A DNA stretch of 64,000 nt from Xylaria sp. FL1777. Lineage: Eukaryota; Ascomycota; Sordariomycetes; Xylariales; Xylariaceae. This document shows, one piece after another, positions 38,319 to 50,997 of this stretch. The notes beneath the pieces are model-generated. The model saw only the letters and a list, made by a program, of their open reading frames with translations. It was not told the DNA's origin and ran no database searches. A program made the position numbers and the translations under genes. How positions within the stretch are numbered: the stretch's first letter is position 1; each line of letters begins with the position of its first letter. Location: contig MU400518.1 of the NCBI GenBank assembly GCA_022578965.1, positions 62,001-126,000 of the forward strand, given 5' to 3'.

Positions 38319-39032
38319 TTACGAAGGAGGAGCTCCACGGCCACGACCGAATCCACCACGGCTAGTAACATAGTCAGTATGTTTATTCAATCCTCGATAT
38401 GAAGTCATCGACCAGGATAGAACTCACAATTGAGGGTTGAATTCACCAGGAGCACCACCCTCCTTGCCCTCACCACCAGCATCCCGTCGTCGGTATCCAC
38501 CCTCACGATCGCCACGGTCACCACGGTCACCGCCACGGCCACGGCCGAACGGTCTGCGCTCACGTTCACCCTCTCCGCCCATCATGCCACGGGGAGGAGC
38601 ATGCGATCGCTGCTGCTTAATGTGTGTAGCCGGAACAATCTCGGCAGGGAGGTGTAGCCATTCGCGGAGGTAATCGAGACCCTCGGGGGTCAGGGTGTAG
38701 TAGTAGTATTGCCAGGAGAACTGGGTCTTGACATAGCCGCGCGAGGTCAGCGACTGGGCGGCCTTGACGACGTAGAGGTTCTTGGTGTCGATATCGGGGT
38801 GCTTGGGAAGGTTGAAGTCCTTCTTGGCGACCATCACGCCCTCACGGAAGAGGTACTACGACAAGGGCAGAAAATGTTAGCTAATGCGCGACCGAGATGT
38901 CTCGTTGCTTCATGACAGCTTCGCGGGGCCGGCATTCGACCAGTGTTCGCCGGATGGCCGCTGGAAATAGTGCATGGGTGTGAATTGTCTAACCTCGTGG
39001 ATCTTCTTGCGGTCAGCCTTCGGAATCAGCAT
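38319..39032 (-). CDS. RPS10: 40S ribosomal protein S10 (eS10)
   Basis: Small-subunit ribosomal protein located at the head/beak, near the mRNA entry. Exons 39032-38994, 38855-38428 and 38361-38319 (introns 138 and 66 bp) give 169 residues. The first exon codes just [13 protein letters not shown]; splicing joins it to [14 protein letters not shown], the diagnostic N-terminus. [33 protein letters not shown] is the winged-helix core. The tail is Arg/Gly-rich ([20 protein letters not shown] and, after the second intron, [13 protein letters not shown]), as in fungal S10. The first donor, GTTAGA, is unusual. The gene diverges from SDE2 with 541 bp between the two ATGs. Confidence 0.97.
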
Positions 39033-39573
39033 CTTGGCGGTTCGTTGTTTGGCGACAAGACGTTGACGGGAGTGGGATGATGGGCGTGGTGTATTGTGAA
39101 GTCGGCTGGCGCTGGCACTCTCGAGATCGGGATTGCAATGAATGAGAGATCCAGTCAATTTTTTGGTGTGTGCAAAAACCCTACGCGAGTGGCTTGATAA
39201 GGTGAATTGGTGGATGAAGTGGGGGTAGAATCTGTGTGGTCCCTCTTCTAAGTGTGGCTGGTGAAATATTACGATAAGCGATAATGAAGCTAGCTATATT
39301 GATAAGATAAAGCGAATAAAGGTGCAGATGTACCCCTGTACCTCCGATCCCCACATGGCCGGGATGGTCATTTAGCGCATCGCAAGAAACCTTGTAAAGT
39401 ACCTAGGTAGCATTCCCGCCATCACCATTGTTACTTCCACTTCAGTCCTCAAGATCCAAGCATTCAACGTTCAACGTGATCAACAAAACAACCAAACAGC
39501 TTCTCCCACAGCAATACACGTCCCGCCACGGGAATACAGAGCCATTAGACCCTTCCTGGCTGCCTGCGACGTC
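39033..39573. promoter_or_regulatory. Shared divergent promoter of RPS10 and SDE2
   Basis: The 541 bp between the two start codons must drive both genes, as no other gene fits in the gap. TACCTAGGTA lies at 39400-39409, nearer SDE2, and CT-rich tracts flank the SDE2 start. No TATA box was clearly identified. Confidence 0.6.
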
Positions 39574-40431
39574 ATGGCGACGAGAAATCTCAACGTCTTT
39601 GTGACGACGTTCCCTGGATTGGGTCTGCCTCCAACACTATCCTTCCCACTCCCGTCGACATCCACCATCTCAGATCTACGCGACTTCATCGCGAAGAGGC
39701 TACCGCAAACCGATGCCAGGTTCATTGTAACTACTGTTTCCAACAAGCAACTCACCCTTGGCTCGACCCAACACATCTCTGATCTTTGCAACGTCCACGA
39801 TGACTTCGTTTCTTTGCGATTATCCCTTCCCTTATGCGGTGGCAAGGGTGGTTTTGGATCACAGCTCCGAGCGGCTGGAGGTCGCATGTCTTCAAAGAAA
39901 AAGAGGAACCAAGGCGACGAGAACGGCTCCAGCAGAAACCTCGATGGACGACGACTAAGGACCATCAACGAAGCCAAAGCACTGGCTGAATACTTGGCCA
40001 TTAAGCCCGACATGGAACAGAAGGAGAAGGAAAAACGGCGCGAACGTTGGCAACAGATCGTCGAGGCCGCGGAACAAAAGGAGCACGAGATCAAAAATAA
40101 CATCAAGGGGCGGATTAGTGGCAAATGGGTTGAGGATAAAGAGGAGGCAGGCGAACGCACGCGAGAAGCCGTCCTTGCTGCGATGAAGGCGGGGAATTAC
40201 AAGGACAACCTCCTTGGCACATCTCACGGCTCGACATCCACCGAAGACGTTGATGAAGACTCCACAAGTGGGGATGAAGATGCAGCCAAGGATTCAAGCA
40301 AATCGAAGTCGCCGTCGCCAACAACGAAAGCATCGACGAAGAAACCACCAACACGCGCTTTTGCAGGTTTCGATGAGGATGATGAATTCATGAGCTCTTC
40401 AGACGAAGACGAAGACGATAATACTAAATGA
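39574..40431 (+). CDS. SDE2: Sde2 splicing/genome-stability factor with N-terminal ubiquitin-like fold
   Basis: Spliceosome-associated factor made as a precursor whose ubiquitin-like domain is cut off; in fission yeast the released protein helps splice particular introns. Single exon, 285 residues. Residues 1-88 form the ubiquitin-like part, ending [23 protein letters not shown]: the processing motif GG-KGG is at 89-93, so cleavage after Gly90 leaves Lys91 first. [20 protein letters not shown] and [12 protein letters not shown] are conserved Sde2 helices; the C-terminus is acidic and Ser-rich ([33 protein letters not shown]). The match is clear from the GGKGG motif and following block. Confidence 0.94.
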   Translation: MATRNLNVFVTTFPGLGLPPTLSFPLPSTSTISDLRDFIAKRLPQTDARFIVTTVSNKQLTLGSTQHISDLCNVHDDFVSLRLSLPLCGGKGGFGSQLRAAGGRMSSKKKRNQGDENGSSRNLDGRRLRTINEAKALAEYLAIKPDMEQKEKEKRRERWQQIVEAAEQKEHEIKNNIKGRISGKWVEDKEEAGERTREAVLAAMKAGNYKDNLLGTSHGSTSTEDVDEDSTSGDEDAAKDSSKSKSPSPTTKASTKKPPTRAFAGFDEDDEFMSSSDEDEDDNTK

Positions 40432-43400
40432 AGCATGGATGCAACACTTGTGTATAACGCAGCTATTGCTTGCTCCCGCATAGAGTGCGGCGGTTCAAGC
40501 TGGATCATGAGAGCCAATCCATCAAGGCCCCCAACATTCACAGTCCCCCTTAAAGTAGGCAGGCGTCTCACCGCCACCATGAACTTACCGCGAAGGCGAA
40601 ATATTTACATCATATTTATTGGAATGATTATTCTGGAAGCTACCCGTGCTGTCCATCGAATCATGACGAGGGTAAGGAACCTAATGGGGCTGGGAATACA
40701 TAGGAAATGAAGGAATCATCCGCTGGATTGATATCTGCAACGAGCATACACATTTGGGGGATAACACCGGCATTCCGGGTCAGACCTTTACAGATGACAC
40801 CCACTCCTCCCAATTCACAGCCGCAAGCGGGAGGACTGAATTAGCTACTCATCGCGATGACTTGTCACTTCAAACTACTAGGGCGCATTCTTGGTGTACT
40901 TTTATGTAATGAATTGATCAACATCATAATTATAGCTGCACAGCGCTAGCTAATATCATTATAGCATACTATTCGTAGGCAATACATCCGAGCTTTGTCG
41001 CACATACCTAGTGCAAATACAATTATACCCCATTATGTTTCCCTGAAATAATATTTCGACGACAACTGACGCTTTCCATCGTTTTTTTTTAATACGTAGT
41101 ATACAGAATTACAGTCCGGAGATTACTTACTTGAATACCCCTGTCAATGAAAGTGGAATCTTAATATGTACCATAACACGTTGGTCTTCCCGATAGAGTA
41201 CTAAGCGTTGAAAGTAGAATTTGATGAGAAAATGCGGCACAGTCTACTTTGGCCGTCATCAGCGTAACCCCTCTCTTTAAGGGATAAGTGATACGCATCG
41301 TAGCCGAAAACCTAAACCCGTGAAATTATTTTCTAGTGATATATTGGGACTATATAGTAGGCTTCTAGATCTAGAGGCGCACATCCATATTTCCGAATCA
41401 TCAAAACAACATATATATGTGGCTAAGCCCAATAGGCAAGGGTCTAACCGCTACCACATGAAGACTTGATTCTAGAATGTTTTTAGTGCACTAACACATC
41501 AGAGACGAATGTGTAAATCTAAAACTGTTGTATCTGCCACCTTTAGTGATCCCATGTAATCCTATATCATATTTCTCTCAGTCTCTAGTTTCTTAGCAAA
41601 TGCTTAATTAGATTTATTAGACTAGAAGGGCTAATCGAGGAAATAAAGCGGCAATTCCATAACGTGAGCTCTATTACCGTTGCCTGTCATGCAGTCCTCG
41701 TTCGTCTCTCAATCCTGTTCTCTATGATATATGAAATGAAGGATGTACCGAGAATCTCTCCTTTTGCTACATATCCTAGTTCATTAACGATGCCACTATA
41801 AAGTGCCTTGCATACGGCTTTATTATGAGAGGCAGGAAGAAAAGCCTGTAGATGCTGCTGTTTATATGTACCTAGGTACCTACCTACCTCTCCAGATGCT
41901 GCTGTGACTGACGGATGGGTGCACAATCAACTCGAATAAGGGCACTCGCGCCAATATAATCCTACATTAATAAAAGATGGCTAGGAAGAAGAAAAATATA
42001 TGTGCGTAGGAGGATCTATTATATCAGGGCGATTATAAAAAAAATATCTTGGTGTGGTTGGCAGGTAGAAGAGAAGATGGCAGGTGTTATATATATAAAA
42101 AAGCAAAAGACAAAAAAAAGCTAGACCAGGAATCGAATTCCAGGTCTTACGAAAAACCACACCGTCGGTGAATTCTAGTTGTCAAGTACGGGTGCCGCCA
42201 ATTCCCGCTCCAATTCGGAAAACACCTTTGCAGTTTGTTCATACCATCGAGTCACCCAGGGATACGTCCTTTGTTGCGGGGTCTGGTTGAAGATTTGGCA
42301 AGCTATTGAAATATATAAGGCCCGCGCCTTATCCCCCATAGCAACAGCCATAAATTTGCCAGCTACCTCAAGCTTGCCACACCTTAGAGCTCCTAGCTTG
42401 TACCTCGTTGACTACTTTTGCCTCGGAGTGTACCTCACTTGACTTCTTTCCTCACTTCTCTAACTTGTAACTATCTAAACACGTATTTTGTACCCACATG
42501 AGCATAAATATGGTGTAGCTATACCGCAGTCAACAGTGCCCTACCAGCATGTAACTTGTATCTTTACACCACTCAAAGTCCAAGCAATTATCTCTACCTA
42601 GAGATGTAGCTACCACTCAGCTCAAATAACCCATGCCCACAGTCCTAATCTGTCTGCTCTGAAATATCTTCAAACATTAGACTAAAATTCATATGCCACT
42701 GACGCTATCTGGCTCCTCACAGCACTCTTTTATCTCCATGCTCATTGAGTGAACACCCAACTATCATGGTTCTATCGTAATATATATTTAATCACAGGAG
42801 GTAGAGTCTTAGATAATTCCGGATGGATTTAATGTCAACACTGGCGGGTTTCGCCCACGGAGAGCCGTAAGGGACTACCTTTCGACCAGATGCTCACCCT
42901 TGGGGGAAATACATGTCTTTACCGTCTAAGATTTAAAATCAGATCATGTTATTAATAAGATATCATAACACGGATGAATATATCTGTCAATTCAAATATC
43001 GATCAACAGAACGAATCTGCCTATTCGAGCTTTCACTTCCTCAGGAGTGAGCGCCACAGGTATTCGAGCCCTTAATCGTTCCAATCCTCACAGAATTTAC
43101 CTGCAAAGCTAAGGTTATATAAATCAGGAGACAAATAATATCTTGATTTTTTCCTGTTAATTTTATATAGTAATAATTGATTTTTTCCTTTTGTTTTTGA
43201 TGGAGGGTTTGAAGATATCTAAGGTCAGTTCTCAAGACTGGTAGTCTAAAGAGGATCCCCCTGACCCCACTTGCTCCTGCCCTCTGTGCGCTATTGGTCC
43301 ACTCACCAACCCCTTTTAGGCTTGGCATTTCCTCTATCCTTGAATTGACATTCACACACTACCTACATCAATATCACTGATGTCACTGCAAACATAGGAT

Positions 43401-43704
43401 GTTCGTATTTATTGTATTATTTAGATCGGAGCTTGAAAAGTCATGCTAACAGATACAGTAATCAAAATCCCAGGCGAAGCGGTCCAACCTATTTAGGACA
43501 CGAGATGCGGAGTACTGCAGCTTCTTAGCCTAGCAGCGAGTGGGTGCAATTCAGTCGAGATCCTACAAGTCCATGCGCATTCGTGTCAAAATATCAGTAA
43601 TCAAACTACATTATGCCTATATGATAAAGAGATGCCATTAGCGCAAGAAGCCCGTATGACCCAACGAGCGGTCTTGCCAACAACCTAGCAAATACCATCT
43701 CTAA
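40432..43704. other. Gene-free AT-rich 3.3-kb region
   Basis: No supported gene; several frames here lack ATG starts. TACCTAGGTA with flanking CCTACC words lies at 41869-41890. A near-perfect palindrome at 42123-42147 (AGACC-GGAAT / ATTCC-GGTCT with one A-A mismatch) sits next to an A-run. The region could be decayed repeat DNA, but I did not find a recognisable transposon protein or terminal repeat. Confidence 0.4.
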
Positions 43705-44865
43705 TCACAGTGTCAGCCTGTCTAAGATCGCCCTACCATTCACCCCAATGGCACCACCAAAAGAAGAACTAAACGGGCGCAACTCCTCATACTCCTCCTT
43801 GATCTTGTCAGCCTCCATAGCAACCGCCTCCCAAGCATCACTCCCAAGCGGGACGCGGCTAAGGATCTTCTTCCCGCGCGTGACGACCTCCCACATGCCC
43901 CTAGCGATATCATCGGCGGAGCTGAAGCCCTTCCTGATCTCGAGGTTGCCCATCAACGCGAGCATCTGGTTCGTGGGCATGTCGGGCGCCGCGTACGCCG
44001 GGTGGCGCGTGGCCATGTTCTTGAAGCTGCCCCCGAGGAACTCGGTGGTGGTGCCGCCGGGCTGGACCGCGCACAGGTGGATGTTCCAGCGCGGGTCCAG
44101 CTCCTTGATGACGCTCTGCGCGAAGCCCTCCATGGCGAACTTGGACGCGTGGTAGTACGCGGCCCCCGGCGTCGTCATGAAGCCCCCCATCGAGCTCACG
44201 AAGAAGATCACTCCGCCCCGCTGGCCCGTCTTCGGGTTCTCGTCGCGCATGACGCGGAGCGCGCGCTTCGTCACCTCCACTGCACCCCAGACTTGGGGGT
44301 TTTTTTATCGTTAGCGGTCTTCCGAAATGATGATAATCTAGATTCACTTGCGTTGCGGCGCGGAGTTGCTAATAGGGAATTTTACACCGACTTACAGTTC
44401 GTGTCGAAGAGCGTGCGTCCTTCCTGCGGAGTCGACGTCTCGGTGTCGCCCATGACGGTATACCCGGCGTTGTTCACGACGACGTCGACGCGCCCGAAGC
44501 GCTCTAGCGCTTTGCTAAATGCTGCGTCGATGGCCTCAGACGACGTCACGTCGAGCGCAAGCTTCAGCACGTTCTTCGCATCGTCCGCGAGGTACGAGAG
44601 CGCCGATACCTGCCGTGCTGTTGCGACGACGCGATTGGTGGTCTGAGTGGCTAACCGTGCGGCTAGTGCTGCACCGATGCCGGATGAGCAACCGGTGACT
44701 TTTCGAGTGTAAACGTTAGTTTTACGCACGAATAGTAGTTTGGTTACGTTACGTTAAGAACTTCGGCCCGAGTCTGAGGGGGTAAATAGATTGGAAAACG
44801 TAGAAGTAGAACTCACTGAGCCAGACCGCATCAGGCGGGAGTGTATAGAGACTGCTGTTCTCCAT
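43705..44865 (-). CDS. Short-chain dehydrogenase/reductase (classical SDR)
   Basis: NAD(P)-dependent oxidoreductase of unknown substrate. Exons 44865-44817, 44698-44396 and 44291-43705 (introns 118 and 104 bp) give 312 residues. The first junction creates WLITGCSSGIG, the cofactor motif TGxxxGIG at residues 18-25; VDVVVNNAGYTVMG is the NNAG motif; the second junction gives DTNFWGAVEVTKRAL; the catalytic Tyr164 and Lys168 are in AYYHASKFAMEG, with an upstream Ser in FVSSMGG. The absence of a basic residue right after the first motif does not settle NAD versus NADP. It resembles fungal SDRs related to retinol or 17-beta-hydroxysteroid dehydrogenases. The coding DNA is GC-rich compared with its flanks. 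Confidence 0.9.
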
Positions 44866-45608
44866 CTTTGGCGGCTAGTTGTAAGTTTCTAGAGGAAATA
44901 TGTCACAAGTGGTATCTGTCTAGTTTCAAAAGGTATGATAGTTAACAGACTCCTTTGATTGAGTCTTCTATTTCCCGCTCAACAAAACTGCCTTCGGGCT
45001 AGGAAGACGAACCTCTTTATATCTACTTGGTCCTCTTTATCAATCTCGTTTCCTCCCCGTCTCAGCGTTTCTATGCTGGGGCTGGATTCCACAATATGTA
45101 GGTCGGACGGACATTACCTAAGTGCGGAAACCCACATTTCTAGGAGAAGCTACTGTCTTAACTGGGAATGTTATATTTACTCTTTTCTCTGAAGCCAATA
45201 TAGACAAGGCATCAACTATCTGGATAGCTGGTGGCCTGATGCAGATGAGGCTGTGTATAGAATGAGATAGGGAGGTGGCCCGTTTTTGTTAGTGCCTTAT
45301 CTGCGACCTATTTCCATCGCTAAATTCCGCAATTTCCGGAATTTCGCAGATAATGCACTCCAGGCTGACGCCAGCCATTCCCATCCACGCCGGGTTTATC
45401 ACACGGCGTTTAACGTCCTGGTTGTATGCTGTCGTAAAGGCTCACAAATCAAACTAAACGGCATGAGCCTCGAGAACGGCTAAGTCACATCGATGCTTCC
45501 ATTGTATTTGGTAAAAATTTCTGTTATAGACTATGCTTCTGTTACATGTTCTACTACCACATAAGCGGTCACCTCCTAAGTTAAATGCAGCGCGGTACGA
45601 AACAGCAG
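44866..45608. other. Intergenic region
   Basis: Between the SDR promoter and the SEC31 3' end. No gene supported. Nothing else seen. Confidence 0.5.
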
Positions 45609-48600
45609 TTAGTTCGTAACCTTACTCATTTGTACTAATCGCTTGACGCCAACCTAATATTTGTTAGTAAGAACCGTATATCTATGGGCTAGTTTATATT
45701 TGACTCACCATCCAGTTGCCACACTCATCTGTCTTGTCTCGTTGAATCTCTACTTGGAGTCTTTGGGCTTCAGGATAGTCCTTGCCTTCTAGTGCTAGGG
45801 CTAGCTTTGTCAGTTGCTCAACGGTATCTGGTTTGACTAATTCCTCATTGTTTAGATGGTCGAAAAGTAAGCCTAGTCGCTTTTGCGTGTCTTTGACTTG
45901 TGGTGCGAATGAAGCTGGAGCTTTCGCCGCAACTCGCTGCATATCGCGGCCAAAAATATCAACCAGTTGTTGAGCACTGGCGGGGATATGGGAGCGATCA
46001 CCTGATGGGTGTTTAGGTTTTGGCGGTGGCGGCGCGACTTGCGCCGGTGGAGGTGCAGGAGATCCTATCACTGTCGCTGGTCCTCCACTGCCTGGCTGTG
46101 GCGGTCCCTGTTGAACTGGAGGTGCTCCATAAGGAGAGGGTGCATACTGACTCTGAACCTGGGCCGCTTGCGGCGGGGGAGCGTAAGGGTTAGGCGGAGG
46201 TGCGGCCCGATTAACACTAGGTGGCGGCGCCATGCCAGGATGCAGAGGTGGTTGGCTCGTTTGCTGTGGTGCGGGAGCTGGAGCATACCGGTTTGAGGGG
46301 GGCCCCGCTGCCGGGGGTGGGTTGTATGGTGAAGCTGATCTTGGAACAAAGTTTCCCGCCGTAGGTGGAGGCGGTAGTCCGGGTCCGCCACCTGATGGTA
46401 CAGCCGCAGGCGGTGCATATACACCAGAGGCAGAAGATCCAGGACGCGGAGGGGGTTGGAGACCAGCTTGCGAAGGGCCGCCTAAGGGAGACATCACACG
46501 AGCCATCGGGGGACCTTTGGGAGGTGGAGGTGGTGTTGCAGCACCTCGGTGACTGCCATATGCACTCTGCGGAGGTGGGGCTGGCTGATTGGCCTGATTC
46601 GGGAAAGGAGACGTAATGGGATGTGTGCTTGGTGTATTTCTTCGTGGAGGAGGTCTTGTCACCACAGGTACATCATTCCAGTTACCTACATCCGCATTCC
46701 TAGGAGGTGGAGGTCTTGACGAAGGAGTTGACGATCGAGGGGGCCCAAATGACTGGGCCGGAGGGGCACCATATCCAGAGACCGGTGGAGGCATATGTGA
46801 GGCTTGGGAAAGAGGTGGCTGGTATCCCTGGGGAGCATAGGGGCTGGCTCCGGTCGGGCCGTATGGATTAGCGGTAGGCGGAATAGGAGTGGTGCCGGCC
46901 GACGGAGCATACAGGTTAGCAGGGGGGATTTGGGCAGAGGGCGCGTAGGGGCTGCTTGAATTTGATGGTGTCGCTTGAAGGGGCTGATATCCTGCAACCG
47001 ATGGTTGCTGCGCTCGAGAGGCAACGCGTCCAGGTGCTGCTGGCTGTTGACCTGGCTGTCGGGATACGGGCTGGGCGGGAACCTTCTTAGTAGCTAGTTG
47101 GACACGCGCCCGAGCCGTGTCAGCAGCAGGGTATTTTGTCGGTAAGAGGTCAAGATACTTTTGAGCAATATCTAACTGGCCATGAGCGGCAACAATGTCG
47201 GCGTATTCGACGTACTTGTCATACAAGAGAGCTAGTTTCCATCCGGATGTGAGATTGGCCTCATTGTCTTCAAATTTCGCGACGTGGCGGAATACCGTAA
47301 CCTTTTCAATGAAATGTTGCAGAGCTCTGGCGTGAACAGAGAAGGTAGAGTCACTACCTTCAGCCAGACCAGCTTTTTCTGTCTCTACAAGCTCGGCAAT
47401 CCAAATATCCACGACCTTTTCCAGTTTAGAGCCGACCAAATAGCAGAATGAGGCATCTTTACGTTCGCCCGCCTCAAGAATGCGGTCACCTAATGCTTCA
47501 CAGAGGTCAGAGAACTCAGCTGGATCAGCAAACGTACAAAGTGACACCATGGTCTCTTTCCAATTAGCCAAATCCGCATTATATACCACATCCCAGAGAT
47601 TCTTCACGATGACAGAACCTAGAAGACGGAGATAGCTCGGCATGCCAGTCTTATGGGATAAATAAGCCGATTGCACTCTGTCGACTAAGTCTTTCCCTCC
47701 ACAATTCGCAATTATAAAGGCATCCGCCATACGACCTTCGTCTAGGCAAATTTCTGTAGCTTTCTCGAAATTGCCCAGCATTAAAGCTTTAGTGATCTGC
47801 TTTTCAACAGGAGAATCGCCCTCGCCCAGCAGCTGGAAAGGATTGTCTGTTTTTGCACCTTTAGTGGCTGATAAGTTGGCCAGGAAATCTTCTTCATCGG
47901 CATCTGGGCCGTCGGCAAAGAAAGTCGAAATTCGCTTCTTGTGAGTTTTTACATTGGAAGCGGGCTTTTTTGGTTCGTTAACTTTCTTTGCGCCCTCTTC
48001 GGACAGAGTGCCGTTGGTTACGTCCTCTTCACTGAAGCCTAGATAATCGACAATTCCTTTTCGTGGATTATCAGCTAAAAGTGTCTCTATGACGCGCCAG
48101 TCGGTTTTCTCTTCCTCCGAGTCAGCTTGTTCTTTATGCGACTCACAAATAGTCGCTAAATCTCCAGATTTGAGAGACTCTTCAAATTTCTCAGTGGCCG
48201 AGGTAATATCCGAGTCAACTGAGAATTGAGATATTTGGATTTTGGATGAGCGTTTTTGGCCAGCGTGAGCAGGATTCTGTTTGAAAACGACGATTTTCCC
48301 GCCAAAGCCGAATGAAACACCCACAGGCGTCTCAAGCCAACTGGGCGCTTTGGCTAGGGAGAAAGCAGCACCTTGTGGCTGGGTTTGAGCCTGTGTAAAG
48401 AAGTCCTCGCCATCAAGATGACTCTGCGTAGTATTCTGCACAGCCGAAGGGTTTGTGTTCTGGAGCGTCTGGATAGTAATCTTACCATCAAACGCAGCCG
48501 TAGCCGAGAGATTGGGGTTATGAGGATGGAATCGCGTTAGAAAGGTCCAGTTTGTAACCTCGGGAAATTCTCCATAGCGCTCCCCTGTCTGCGGATTCCA

Positions 48601-49509
48601 AATCAAGGTCTTATTATCCTTGCCAGAGGAGATCAGGATATCACCGTCCTGCTGGCACCATGAAACAGATAGGACACCTTGCTCATGGCCTTGGAGAGTC
48701 CTCTCAGGAGCATTGGAGTTACGCAAGTCCCATAGAAGAATTACGGGTGTAATATCGTCGGGAGTCGCAGTCAGCAGCTTAGTGGAGTTGTTTGGGTCCC
48801 AAGCAATAGCACTGACGGGCTTTCGGTTGTTGTTAAGTGTCAGCGACGCCTTCTTAGTCTTCAAATCCCAGACGGTTACGAAACCCCCACTACCACCAGT
48901 GGCCAAGATGTGGGAAACCTTGGTGTTCCAAGCTACACATTCCAGATCGTCTGACCTGGCAGCAGCTGTACCTAGTCGGAAAGCGTTCGAGGGGTCATCG
49001 ATGTCGTAGATGAAAAGCTCGCCCTTGGCGCCAGCCGTGGCCAGGATATGGGGGCGCAGAGGATTAAACTGCAAGGACTTGATAGCGCCACTATGCTTTG
49101 TCGTTCTCGAGATGAAAGCATCAGAGGCGCCCGAGATAAGCTTCTCGGCATCCCAGAGGTCCAGCGATCCATTCTCGAGGGCGCCGGCAATGATACCTTT
49201 GGGATGCTCTTCGGAGGGCTCGCCCCAGGCAATGTCGTAGAATCTGGCAACGACCCTGTCAGCAATGCTTCGTAGGATACGAAGACAGCGGTATGATTAC
49301 CTCGAGTCAGCAGCGATGCTCGCAATGGGCTGGAGCTCGAGTCCCTGCTCCTGGTTGTCGAGATCCAGGTCCCAGAGTTCCAACTTGGTCTCGTCGGAGA
49401 AGTCGGCGTCGACAGCACCGGCTCTTGTTCCCGTGACAAGAAGTGGCTTCGCAGGGACCGGCGACCAGGCGAAGGCCGCCGTCCGAGCAATCTCGCGTAA
49501 CCTGACCAT
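45609..49509 (-). CDS. SEC31: COPII outer-coat protein Sec31
   Basis: Outer cage subunit of COPII vesicles leaving the ER; pairs with Sec13 and stimulates Sar1 GTP hydrolysis through its Pro-rich part. Exons 49509-49301, 49243-45709 and 45653-45609 (introns 57 and 55 bp) give 1262 residues. [17 protein letters not shown] starts the WD40 propeller, which runs to about residue 340 ([62 protein letters not shown]). A helical solenoid follows ([28 protein letters not shown]), then about 350 residues rich in Pro, Gln and Ala, and a C-terminal helical domain. The last exon of 14 codons ([14 protein letters not shown]) is needed because fungal Sec31 ends with GNWMVGVKRLI-like sequence; reading through the intron stops at once. 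Confidence 0.96.
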
Positions 49510-50174
49510 TATGCTATGGTGTGGATGGACTCTCTCTGGAGAGAGAACGGGGCTAGGAGAAATAGAGATCGAGGGGGTTTTAAAGAGGGCGACCCGGAAT
49601 GCCACCTGGCATCGAGCACTCTAGGCCAGCTAGGGATGAGATTTGGGCGATTCACAAGAGATGCGACGATGACAGACGGAATTAAGGCAACGCTGGTCAT
49701 CCAGAGGCTAGGTAGAATTGATGATGCCAGATAACGCTGTAGGTACCAGATCGATGAATTGCCCCGTTATTATTATGAGCTTCCTCCAGATCTTGACTTG
49801 CTCTGGGGCCAAACAAATCCAATTGCATTTCAACTTGTTATTTGTGGGGACATACTTTTTGGTGCTCACCGTCCGCCCTGGAGGTACTTACAGTAGGTAT
49901 GTAGGTAAACCGACAGGGGGCACGAGCCACCTGCAGCTCAGCCCTGACGAACATGACATGATACACTACGCCCGAGTCATGTCACTTCAATTATCATTCC
50001 AGGTATCCATAAGTACTTAGCTACACTAAAGAGAGGAGCAAAACCACCCCACCACGTGACGTCTCTCAGTTGCCGCGCGCAAGTTGTGATATATTATCTC
50101 TCTGCTTGCACTACCTTTATTGCAAGATCTTCTGCCTTCACTAGCACGGTCTGATAAAAATTCGAGTCGGAACC
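49510..50174. promoter_or_regulatory. Divergent intergenic region of SEC31 and the RRM gene
   Basis: 665 bp between two opposite start codons. No other gene. CT-rich sequence precedes the RRM ATG. No specific factor site can be named. Confidence 0.55.
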
Positions 50175-50699
50175 ATGACCGACTTGGCCCGTTGGAAAGC
50201 CACCGTCTATGTCGGCGGACTTGCATCGCTGGCCACGACGGCAAATCTGCACGACGCATTCATACCGTTTGGTGAGATTGCCGACATATCTCTACCTAAG
50301 AACGATGCGCCCAACGCTACAGAACCTCACCGGGGCTTTGCGTATGTCGAGTATGAGGACGCCGAAGACGCCAAGGAGGCCATCGACAACATGGATCAAT
50401 CCGAGTTCTTTGGCCGAATATTGAAAGTATCCGCCGCCAAGGCTCCCAAGAGTGCAGATGAGGGTCTGGGGAGCAAGACAGCTGTCTGGGAACAGGTGAG
50501 ATTTCCATTTTCACTCACGATGCTATATTTAATGGTATGCTTACGAATCAACTAGGAGGGATGGCTTGCCAAACATGCTGTTAGTGATGAAGACCGCCTG
50601 GCAGCTTCTGGAGCCGACAAGGCAACTCAAGATGAGATACCAGATGACCCTATGCAGGGTCTAGAGGGACTCGACGTGGCAGGGCCCAAACCCGAATAA
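50175..50699 (+). CDS. RRM RNA-binding protein (PPIE/Cyp33 N-terminal-like)
   Basis: Small RNA-binding protein, likely nuclear. Exons 50175-50495 and 50556-50699 (60-bp intron) give 154 residues. A single RRM: RNP2 VYVGGL at 11-16, RNP1 RGFAYVEY at 53-60, with the helix EDAKEAIDNMDQSEFFGRILKVS. This RRM is most like that of the spliceosomal cyclophilin PPIE/Cyp33, but no cyclophilin domain follows; the tail instead reads WEQEGWLAKHAVSDEDRLAA across the intron and ends acidic. Fungal RRM-only homologues of this type are common. The specific role is unknown. Confidence 0.88.
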
Positions 50700-50997
50700 A
50701 AGGAAACTTTACTGGGAACTAGCTTGGAGCGACGTGTGCTCTTTCTCGCATAGCGTTGGCGTTATGGACGGTTGTTCAGGCCAATTTGGCATAAGGAGGG
50801 GTATGAAAAACATCTAGGATCTTTGCCACTGCAGTCTATACCATAATTGATATCACACATTTAAGATTTCCTTCCACTAGCCTCAAGAGTTATCATATAC
50901 AATGTTGTGCTGTCTTGACAAAGGGAATATCTTTGTGTCGCTCCGGTCTTGTCTCGCCTCGCCCACGGTTTTTTTCATCACAAAATAAGACCCCTTT

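Noticed and set aside
42110..42180. Possible tRNA on the minus strand ahead of a T-run
   Set aside because: The T stem does not pair around a 7-nt loop and the anticodon loop would have six bases; kept only as a palindrome.
44002..44646. 214-residue plus-strand open frame
   Set aside because: It is antisense to the SDR gene, whose motifs and splice sites are clear; GC-rich coding DNA leaves the opposite strand open.
46009..46840. Several plus-strand open frames rich in Gly, Arg and Trp
   Set aside because: They are antisense to the Pro/Gln-rich part of SEC31 and are composition artefacts.
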